Assembly (NCBI GenBank): GCA_023262645.1 | Contig: JALRAA010000003.1 | Coordinates: forward strand, 1-20,319 | Length of the DNA stretch: 20,319 nucleotides | Reading direction: 5' to 3' | Source: Burkholderiaceae bacterium | GTDB taxonomy: Bacteria > Pseudomonadota > Gammaproteobacteria > Burkholderiales > Burkholderiaceae_C | Shown here: one piece after another, positions 14,834 through 20,319 of the stretch | How positions within the stretch are numbered: the first letter of the stretch is position 1 | Layout of the letters: the number at the start of each line of letters is the position of its first letter | Made by a program: the position numbers and the translations under genes | Notes under the pieces: model-generated | Database searches by the model: none | Told to the model about the DNA's origin: nothing | The model's input: only the letters and a program-made list of their open reading frames with translations

Positions 14834-16029
14834 GTGGTGAGTACCTGGTGAACGAATTGCAGTTCGCGGGCGATGGCCTGCGCTTTGCTGTCGGTTTTGA
14901 GGGCGGCAGGCAGCACATCCCAAGTATAGGTTTCGACCTCCAGATGCGAAGAGAAACCTTCGAGTTTGCAGCCTTGCAAGGTTTGCAAAAGTTGCGCCTG
15001 CGTGGTGGAAATAGCACCTGCATGTTCCAGAAAAACCGGCACATGGCAATGCACGCGCCACTCGCCGTTGGCTTGTCCGGCTTCATAAGCGGCCATGGCT
15101 TGCGGTAGATCGAGAAAACGCGTGAGGCCTTGCGACTGCACCACGACTTGGTGCAAGTAAACCGCATCGTCGAACATGTGCAGTGCGGGCAACAAATCGG
15201 CTCGCATATCGGGAATGCGAACCGCACTGGACAGCTGTATTTTGGGAATACAAATACCGTCCGCGCGCAATTGCCGCATGGCCTGCACCGGGTCTTCAAA
15301 TTCGACAGCACTGTGGCAAACATCGAAGCACACGCCCAAATGGGTGTGCAATGCATCCATGGCTTGTTCGTTGCTGCACGACAAGGCTTGTGCCAGCTTC
15401 GACACCACAGCGGGACTGCGCATGTGCTGCAAGATGAAATCTGCTGCCTCTTGCGTGGTTTCAAGATAGCAAGCAGGCTCGGGTTCGAGCGCGAGCGCGA
15501 TCAGCTTGCCTTGTCGCTGCGCGCAATGGACCAAATGCACCACGCATTGCAGCAGATGGTCAAGAATCTGGTCTAAAGCGCCAGGCGCTTGCGCGGCATC
15601 GCGAAAACCCACTGGCACGGTGGAGATGCTGCCATCCACGCCTTCGGGCAGCAAGCCGGCCAATATGTCGATGCAAGCCAGCGTGTAGCGCAAGCGTTCG
15701 GGTGAGGTCCAATCGGGCAAATACACGTCTTGCTTGACTTGCGTCGCGTGGAATTTGCCGTAAGGAAAAGCGTTGAGGGTGAACACATAGGCGTTCAAAC
15801 CATGCAACTGTTGTTGAAAAGCTTTGAGCGTGTGGTTGTCTTGCAGGCTGAACGCCGCTTGACCCGATAAACGCAAACCAATGCCCATGGGAGCACCTTG
15901 TGTGAGCGCATCCCGAATGGGTGGGACAAAGGTGTTTAGGCTGTCTCTGACGTCTTCCCAGCTCTCACCTGCGTGGATATTGGTGCAATAGGTGAGATGG
16001 GGTTGGGCTTTGAGCCGAGGCAGATGCAT
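14830..16029 (-). CDS. eboE: EboE, TIM-barrel sugar-isomerase-like protein
   Basis: A 399-residue protein matching metabolite traffic protein EboE, whose signature opening HLTYCTNIHAGESWEDV is at residues 11-27. It belongs to the xylose isomerase/AP endonuclease TIM-barrel class. Candidate metal and substrate ligands are Glu182 in ALEPEP, Asp236 and His239 in CFDVCHSAVEFEDP, Gln265 in PKIQLSSA, His327 or His329 in HCHVP, and Glu364 or Glu366 in SHLEVETYTW. This suggests a metal-dependent isomerase or epimerase acting on a sugar-like metabolite, but no reaction has been assigned. It is cytosolic. It starts 4 bases after the eboD stop and its own stop overlaps the eboC start. Confidence 0.93.
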   Translation of the reverse strand: MHLPRLKAQPHLTYCTNIHAGESWEDVRDSLNTFVPPIRDALTQGAPMGIGLRLSGQAAFSLQDNHTLKAFQQQLHGLNAYVFTLNAFPYGKFHATQVKQDVYLPDWTSPERLRYTLACIDILAGLLPEGVDGSISTVPVGFRDAAQAPGALDQILDHLLQCVVHLVHCAQRQGKLIALALEPEPACYLETTQEAADFILQHMRSPAVVSKLAQALSCSNEQAMDALHTHLGVCFDVCHSAVEFEDPVQAMRQLRADGICIPKIQLSSAVRIPDMRADLLPALHMFDDAVYLHQVVVQSQGLTRFLDLPQAMAAYEAGQANGEWRVHCHVPVFLEHAGAISTTQAQLLQTLQGCKLEGFSSHLEVETYTWDVLPAALKTDSKAQAIARELQFVHQVLTT

Positions 16030-16033
16030 TGCA

Positions 16034-17287
16034 TTACTTGAGGTGTTTTAACCACGCAATGGATTCGGTCACCCATTGGTCGTTGATTTCATGCACCTCA
16101 ATGCCTTTGCCGATCGCGCTGAGCAAGGTGATGGTCAATTCGCCGCCGAGGTGTTCTCTGAATTCGCGCAAGCCTTGCAAAACGGCCAGACGTCCGCTTT
16201 CATGGCGGGATTCCAATTGGTCATTCCAAAGTTTGAAGCCCAAGGTGACCAACAGTTGATGAACCCGCATGTCTTCACCGGCGGGCAACAAACCTGCCAG
16301 CACCGAGTAATGGGCATCCAGTGCAATGCCAATCGCCACTGCTTCTCCGTGGCTGAGCACATGCTGGTTGGTCATGCGCTCGAGCTTGTGCGCCACCCAA
16401 TGGCCGTAATCGAGTGGACGCGCCGAGCCAGATTCAAAAGGATCGCCGCCATGGGCGATTTGGTTCATGTGAATTTGCGCAGAGCGTTTGATCAGGTAGG
16501 ACAACGGCACGGTTTCAAACCGCGCCAACGCCAAGGCATTGCTTTCGAGCCAGAGGAAAAATTCGCGGTCACGGATCAACGCAACTTTGACCGCCTCGGA
16601 CATGCCGCAACGCTTTTCGCGCGCGGGCAGTGAATCGATGAACACACCGTCGTTGATCACCGCCCATGGCGGGGCAAATGTACCGACCAGATTTTTCAGG
16701 CCCAACCAATTGACGGCGTTTTTGACGCCCACGCCACTGTCGTCCTGACCAAGAACAGTGGTGGGAAAGCGGATATGGCGCACGCTGCGGTGGAAGATGG
16801 CGGCGGCATAACCCACGGCATCCATGATGGCGCCACCACCGATGGCAATCGCAAACGAGTGACGGTCGATGGCTTTGTCTGACAGGATTTGCAACAGGTT
16901 GGTGATGAAGTCAGGGTCGTTTTTGCATTCCTCACCGCCTTTGAGCACCACGATGTCGCCCACCAGGTCGAGGAATTCGTTGTGCGCCGAAAAATACGCT
17001 TGGATTTGTCCTGCCAAATGTGGCAGAGCCTGTGCCACTCCGCCATCGATGAATACGGCGACACGGTGGCGCTTGCCGGGTTCACGGCGGCGCACCACAT
17101 CCAGCAAATGCAGGTTGACCGGATCGAACGCATGCCGTGTGAACACCACCGGGTAGTCGTACTCCACGACAAAGCGTTGCATTTGCACACTGTCAACGAT
17201 GGCACGGGTGTCGGCGCTGTCGGTTGGTGCAGGAAGACTCGCATCGAGTTTGCGTTGCTTGTTGGGGTAGTGGTAGATGTTGTTCAT
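16034..17287 (-). CDS. eboD: EboD, 3-dehydroquinate synthase-like protein
   Basis: A 417-residue member of the sugar-phosphate cyclase superfamily related to AroB. NAD-binding GGG of IGGGAIMDAVG (149-159), PTTVLGQDDSGVGVKNAVN (175-193, with Lys189), and the metal ligands Glu231 in MSEAVKV, a histidine in DYGHWVAH (His296 or His300) and His313 in SHGEAVAIG are all present, so it should be catalytically competent. The active-site loop differs from AroB (QDDSGVGVK instead of QVDSSVGGK), which argues for a different sugar phosphate than DAHP and against this being the shikimate-pathway enzyme. It could cyclise a seven-carbon or other sugar phosphate. It is cytosolic and follows eboF by 20 bases. 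Confidence 0.93.
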   Translation of the reverse strand: MNNIYHYPNKQRKLDASLPAPTDSADTRAIVDSVQMQRFVVEYDYPVVFTRHAFDPVNLHLLDVVRRREPGKRHRVAVFIDGGVAQALPHLAGQIQAYFSAHNEFLDLVGDIVVLKGGEECKNDPDFITNLLQILSDKAIDRHSFAIAIGGGAIMDAVGYAAAIFHRSVRHIRFPTTVLGQDDSGVGVKNAVNWLGLKNLVGTFAPPWAVINDGVFIDSLPAREKRCGMSEAVKVALIRDREFFLWLESNALALARFETVPLSYLIKRSAQIHMNQIAHGGDPFESGSARPLDYGHWVAHKLERMTNQHVLSHGEAVAIGIALDAHYSVLAGLLPAGEDMRVHQLLVTLGFKLWNDQLESRHESGRLAVLQGLREFREHLGGELTITLLSAIGKGIEVHEINDQWVTESIAWLKHLK

Positions 17288-17307
17288 GGTGAGTCAGCTC
17301 AAAAAAA

Positions 17308-18711
17308 TCAGGAAGCCGTGGTGGCGTTGGAAGCGTCACCAAAAATATGTCGCAGCGCAATGTCTTTGATGTCGGTGGCCGCCACTTGGGCAGGCAACCA
17401 TTGCGGTGTGTCTGTCATGACCAATGGACCGTCTTGCGGGTCGTCGGTGGGTCTGCCGTGCGAGCCTTTGACCAGGGTCGCGTCCAGTGGGATGACATCC
17501 ATCAGCATGCGGAAACCCAAGATTTTTTTCAGCAATTTGCCGATGATGGTGAGCTTGGGAAATGCAATGGCTGGATCGAGGAACAATTCCACGGGGTCGT
17601 AGCCGGCCTTGCGGTGGATTTCCACCGTGCGGGCGAAATCGGGGGCCAGTGCATCGTCCAGCCAAAAATAGTAGGTGAACCAAGAGCGGGCATCAGACAT
17701 GACGACGAGTTCGCCACTGCGTTCGTGTGCGATGTGGTGTGCCGCTTGCTCAGACTTGTCCCAGACCGATTCCACGCCAGCAATGCCTTGAAGCAACTGC
17801 TTGACTTGGGGCACCATGGCCGGGTCACGGATGTAAATGTGGGCGATCTGATGGTCCGCCACCGCGAACACCGCTGAGGTGGTGGGGTCCAACATTTCGT
17901 GGCCGTCTTCCATTCGGATTTGCAACCAGCCTTCGCGGCGGAAGTGGCGGTTCAAGTGGATCGGACGGTCCACAGGCGTGATGCCGTATTCGGACAACAC
18001 CATGACTTTGCGGCCATGCTTTTGCGCAAAGTCGATCAAGTCGCCGACCACTTGGTCTACCTCTTGCAGCGATTTGGCCACCGCGGGGTGCGACTCGTCG
18101 GGCCCGTGTCGTTGCAAGTCGTAATCGAGATGCGGCAGGTAGACCAGCGTGAGGGTGGGATCAAAGTCGGTGATGGCCAACTCGGATGCTTTGGCGATCC
18201 AGCGGGTTGACGAGATATTGGTGTTGGGGCCCCAAAAATTGAACAGCGGAAATTTGCCCAAGCGGCTGCTGAGTTTTTCTCGCCAATCGGTGGGGACCGT
18301 GAAGCAGTCTGGCAGTTTGCGACCGTCGGCTTTGTAGATGGGGCGCGGTGTCGCGCCGAAGTCATGGTCTGACGCCATGTTGTACCACCAGAACATGTTG
18401 GCGCAGGTGAATTGCGGATGGCGGGCTTTGCCCGCTTGCCAGATTTTTTCACCCTTGACCAAGCGGTTTGATTGCCGCCAAAACCAAATTTCATGCAAGT
18501 CGCGAAACAACCAACCGTTGGCCACGATGCCGGTTTGGTCGGGTGGCAGGCCGGTCATGAAACTGGCCTGCGCCGTGCAAGTGACAGCAGGCAATGTGGT
18601 GGTGAGTGGGCGCATGCCACCTTGTTTGGCAAACGCTGTCAAGCGGGGCGTGTGTGGCCCCAGATGACGAGGCGTCAAACCCACCACATTCAGAATGATC
18701 AAAGGCTGCAT
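17308..18711 (-). CDS. eboF: EboF, alkaline phosphatase/nucleotide pyrophosphatase superfamily protein
   Basis: A 467-residue protein with the fold of nucleotide pyrophosphatase/phosphodiesterases. The start LIILNVVGLTPRHLG and PAVTCTAQASFMTG (41-54) give a probable nucleophile Thr44. LVYLPHLDYDLQRHGP (189-204), LSEYGITPVDRPIHLN (239-254) and KGSHGRP (415-421) follow. By eye, several metal ligands of classical NPPs are replaced: Asp to Val10, His to Gln200, and the SDHG motif to SEYG (Glu241, Tyr242). Thr44, Asp196 and His418 remain. I recall the same substitutions in cyanobacterial homologues, so they look like a family feature, not decay. It has no obvious signal peptide. A phosphate- or pyrophosphate-removing step is inferred, not proven. 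It starts 31 bases after eboB. Confidence 0.9.
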   Translation of the reverse strand: MQPLIILNVVGLTPRHLGPHTPRLTAFAKQGGMRPLTTTLPAVTCTAQASFMTGLPPDQTGIVANGWLFRDLHEIWFWRQSNRLVKGEKIWQAGKARHPQFTCANMFWWYNMASDHDFGATPRPIYKADGRKLPDCFTVPTDWREKLSSRLGKFPLFNFWGPNTNISSTRWIAKASELAITDFDPTLTLVYLPHLDYDLQRHGPDESHPAVAKSLQEVDQVVGDLIDFAQKHGRKVMVLSEYGITPVDRPIHLNRHFRREGWLQIRMEDGHEMLDPTTSAVFAVADHQIAHIYIRDPAMVPQVKQLLQGIAGVESVWDKSEQAAHHIAHERSGELVVMSDARSWFTYYFWLDDALAPDFARTVEIHRKAGYDPVELFLDPAIAFPKLTIIGKLLKKILGFRMLMDVIPLDATLVKGSHGRPTDDPQDGPLVMTDTPQWLPAQVAATDIKDIALRHIFGDASNATTAS

Positions 18712-18742
18712 GAGAACACAAACAGGATGGATGGGTGGTGTG

Positions 18743-19855
18743 TCAGCGGATCACGTTGGCGTCAACCGTGCGGGTCGTCACCTTGGGCTCTTGGCCGCGC
18801 AACACGGAATTGCCTTCGTACAAAGTACGTTGGTCAATCGCCTGAGGTTGCAGCCAATGGGATTCGTGCATTTCGCCATTCAGGCCATAAATAGCCAATG
18901 CATTTTTGTAAACCACTTGGTGGATGGTGTTGGCTGAAATGCCGCGATCAGCCATCAGGCGCGCCGTTTTGGGCACGGCGAGCGGGTCAGACACCCCCCA
19001 GTCGCAAGACGAATCCACAATGACACGCTCTGCACCATACTGTTGCACCAATGCGGCCAAACGCTCGTTGCCCATTTTGGTGGATGGGTAAATGGTGAAA
19101 GCACACCAGTAGCCTCGGTCGAGTACTTCACGCACCGTTTCTTCGTTGTTGTGGTCAATCACACAACGGGCGGGATCGAAACCATGTTCTTCCAAAACAT
19201 CCATGGTGCGTTGTGTACCGCGTGTTTTGTCGCGGTGCGGTGTGTGGATCATGATGGGCAGATCGAATTCTTTGGCGAGTTCGATCTGCGCGCGAAACAC
19301 TTTGTCTTCTTGCGGTGTTTGCTCGTCATAGCCAATTTCACCCACAGCCACCACGCCTTCTTTGGTGAGGTAGCGCGGCAAGACGGCCAACACTTCATCG
19401 GCCAGTGCGACGTTGTTGGCTTCTTTGGGGTTCATGCCAATCGTGCAGTAATGGCGAATGCCAAATTGACCCGCGCGAAAACGCTCAAAGCCGGTGATGG
19501 TGGAGAAATAGTCGATGAAGGTGCCGACGTTGGTGCGCATTTGACCCAACCAAAAAGCCGGCTCAATGACGGCGACGATGCCGGCTTGCGCCATGGCTTC
19601 GTAGTCGTCGGTGGTGCGCGCTGTCATGTGCGCATGCGGGTCGATCATCATGCCCAAACCACCTGTGCGAATGGCGCGGAAATCTTTTTTGTTCAAGGCC
19701 AAGCGTTCAGCATCGTCCATGATCTTTTGCAACATGCTGGGCGTGAAGGTGCCACCGCAACAAGGACATGACACCGACTTGCCGCTGAACATTTCCTCCA
19801 CCGAGGAAGCATGTGTGTCTTTGTCAGACGATGGGTGTGAGGGATGCGTTGTCAT
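18743..19855 (-). CDS. eboB: EboB, TatD-family metal-dependent hydrolase with Cys-rich N-terminal extension
   Basis: The core from Met69 onward is the TatD amidohydrolase barrel of EboB: DPHAHM with His74 and His76, VGEIGYDEQ with Glu173, MIHTPHRDK with His204, VIDHNNEET with His235, and Asp281 in VDSSCDWG. A full metal site is therefore present. The substrate is unknown; TatD relatives cleave nucleic acids, but EboB probably acts on a small molecule. Ahead of the core lie about 68 residues with SVSCPCCGGTF (Cys30, 32, 33), resembling half of a zinc-binding knuckle. EboB proteins, as I recall them, start at about the MxIDPHAH segment, so this extension is unusual. The first ATG was kept because a GAAG element lies about 9 bases upstream. 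It is the first gene of the cluster. Confidence 0.9.
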   Translation of the reverse strand: MTTHPSHPSSDKDTHASSVEEMFSGKSVSCPCCGGTFTPSMLQKIMDDAERLALNKKDFRAIRTGGLGMMIDPHAHMTARTTDDYEAMAQAGIVAVIEPAFWLGQMRTNVGTFIDYFSTITGFERFRAGQFGIRHYCTIGMNPKEANNVALADEVLAVLPRYLTKEGVVAVGEIGYDEQTPQEDKVFRAQIELAKEFDLPIMIHTPHRDKTRGTQRTMDVLEEHGFDPARCVIDHNNEETVREVLDRGYWCAFTIYPSTKMGNERLAALVQQYGAERVIVDSSCDWGVSDPLAVPKTARLMADRGISANTIHQVVYKNALAIYGLNGEMHESHWLQPQAIDQRTLYEGNSVLRGQEPKVTTRTVDANVIR

Positions 19856-19918
19856 GTGAAATCTTCGTCAAGCGACACCCAAAATGAATGAATGGCACTT
19901 TGAATTAATGGAAAAAAA

Positions 19919-19927
19919 ACTATATCA
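19919..19927 (-). promoter_or_regulatory. eboB: Candidate extended -10 promoter of the ebo operon
   Basis: On the minus strand the sequence reads TGATATAGT, an extended -10 element (TGn followed by a five-of-six match to TATAAT). No good -35 lies 16-18 bases upstream, as is common for extended -10 promoters. Transcription would start near 19912, giving a leader of just under 60 bases before the eboB ATG. Confidence 0.4.
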
Positions 19928-19948
19928 CTTCAAAGTTGGAAAAAGCTT

Positions 19949-19995
19949 GGGGGAAGCCCTGCTTTTCCCCTGAAAAAACGCACTTTCTGGCGTTT
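19949..19995 (-). other. Two hairpins upstream of eboB
   Basis: Read on the minus strand, the first is AAACGC / GCGTTT (19976-19981 with 19990-19995), an 8-base loop and then several T, like a weak intrinsic terminator. The second, at 19950-19970, pairs GGGG..GC with GCTTCCCC around a 3-base loop with a two-base bulge, followed by CCAAGCTTTTT. They lie just upstream of the candidate -10. They may back up the strong terminator to the right, or act as an attenuator if a promoter lies further upstream. No riboswitch class was recognised. Confidence 0.35.
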
Positions 19996-20087
19996 GTCTG
20001 CGGTTGAAATATCCCAATACCACATCTCATTTAAATAGAGGATTTTGAAAACAGCCGCTCTGCTCAAAACGGTATTGAAAAGTTGGC

Positions 20088-20119
20088 AAAAAAAAACCTG
20101 CTGGAGGACAGCAGGTTTT
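20088..20119 (-). terminator. Strong intrinsic terminator of the cytochrome c gene
   Basis: A perfect 11-base stem AAAACCTGCTG / CAGCAGGTTTT with a 5-base loop GAGGA is followed on the minus strand by a run of nine T (four of them in the stem). It lies 35 bases past the cytochrome c stop and isolates that gene from the ebo operon. The plus-strand side has four T, so limited activity in the other direction is possible. Confidence 0.92.
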
Positions 20120-20153
20120 GAGACGCAGGCTCAGGAGGTAGGCCCGGCAATGC

Positions 20154-20319
20154 TCAGGGTGAAAACTCTGGGCTCATGATGTAAGTGACCACACCCACGC
20201 GCTGTTTTTCGTTGAAGATCGCTTTCCAAGCGGGCATTTTGCGAAAACCGTTGGTGACACGGTCGTACACAAAATCGGGCTGGTAGCTCGAAGGCTTGAG
20301 TTTGGGGGCTTTGCCGGGG
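20154..20319 (-). CDS. Cytochrome c, C-terminal part (cut by the window edge)
   Basis: The minus strand encodes 54 in-frame residues ending at a TGA at 20156-20154. They include YDRVTNGFRKMPAWK and QRVGVVTYIM, the distal methionine loop and last helix of a class I cytochrome c. The haem-binding CxxCH would lie outside the window. The MPAWK loop matches that of the cytochrome c at 11764-12171, so the two proteins belong to related types. The gene runs toward eboB but is separated from it by a strong terminator. Confidence 0.82.
   Translation of the reverse strand, partial: PGKAPKLKPSSYQPDFVYDRVTNGFRKMPAWKAIFNEKQRVGVVTYIMSPEFSP

Larger units (their letters stand above)
19856..20153. other. Intergenic region between the cytochrome c fragment and eboB
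   Basis: This 298-base non-coding stretch is AT-rich and holds, from right to left, the strong terminator at 20088-20119, an AT-rich segment without recognisable element (19996-20087), two hairpins (19949-19995), a candidate extended -10 (19919-19927) and the eboB ribosome-binding site. No tRNA, small ORF with a convincing start, or known riboswitch was seen. Confidence 0.7.

Noticed and set aside
14834..15061. Longer EboC start reading into eboE
   Set aside because: The extension is out-of-frame eboE sequence; the ATGA start at 14833 gives a normal UbiA N-terminus.
16034..17287. Calling eboD the shikimate-pathway aroB
   Set aside because: Active-site loop differs from AroB, no aroK or other shikimate gene is adjacent, and the ebo context is complete.
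19043..19771. Plus-strand frame of 242 codons opposite eboB
   Set aside because: Antisense to the conserved TatD core; the His/Gly-rich translation has no recognisable motif.
1..20319. CRISPR array, tRNA, rRNA, insertion sequence or phage genes
   Set aside because: No regularly spaced repeats, no cloverleaf-like segment in the intergenic gaps, and no transposase, integrase or structural phage motifs were seen on either strand.

Overview
The window looks like a piece of a betaproteobacterial chromosome or metagenomic contig, probably order Burkholderiales and perhaps Comamonadaceae. The reasons are the long single-chain QueF, the DinB with a Burkholderiales-type N-terminus and insert, the DUF3501-YaaA neighbourhood and the surface-adhesin-E-like secreted protein. 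I assign the order with moderate confidence and the family with low confidence. No tRNA, rRNA, CRISPR array, insertion sequence or phage gene was seen.

Layout. (1) 1-3110, plus strand: a tight housekeeping run of DUF3501 protein (5' end abnormal), YaaA, an alpha/beta hydrolase and QueF. (2) 3114-6281, minus strand: an overlapping trio transcribed as metallo-beta-lactamase-fold lipoprotein, DNA polymerase IV, then dienoyl-CoA-isomerase-like crotonase. (3) 6302-9305, minus strand: AMP-forming long-chain acyl-CoA synthetase followed by an FMN-dependent L-lactate dehydrogenase-type enzyme with a clear intrinsic terminator. (4) 9449-12702: small exported proteins, a periplasmic PQQ-type sugar dehydrogenase, a membrane-anchored cytochrome c and an unknown exported protein. 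(5) 12721-19855, minus strand: a complete ebo gene cluster in the order eboB-eboF-eboD-eboE-eboC-eboA, followed by a two-cluster ferredoxin whose ATG overlaps the eboA stop. (6) 19856-20319: the ebo promoter/leader region, a strong terminator, and the 3' end of a cytochrome c gene cut by the window edge.

The ebo cluster is the most interesting part. ebo operons are scattered across bacteria and occur in some eustigmatophyte algal plastids. They have been linked to export of a scytonemin precursor in Nostoc and to nematode repellence in Pseudomonas fluorescens, but the chemistry remains unknown. Here the set joins a TatD-like hydrolase, an alkaline-phosphatase-superfamily protein with several substituted metal ligands, a 3-dehydroquinate-synthase-like enzyme, a TIM-barrel sugar-isomerase-like protein, a UbiA prenyltransferase and EboA. 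Together these look like a small pathway that builds or modifies a prenylated, possibly cyclised sugar-derived molecule at the inner membrane. The translationally coupled ferredoxin suggests a redox step not covered by the canonical six genes. EboB also carries an unusual Cys-rich N-terminal extension. No scytonemin-type biosynthesis gene or dedicated transporter is visible, so the product in this organism is unknown.
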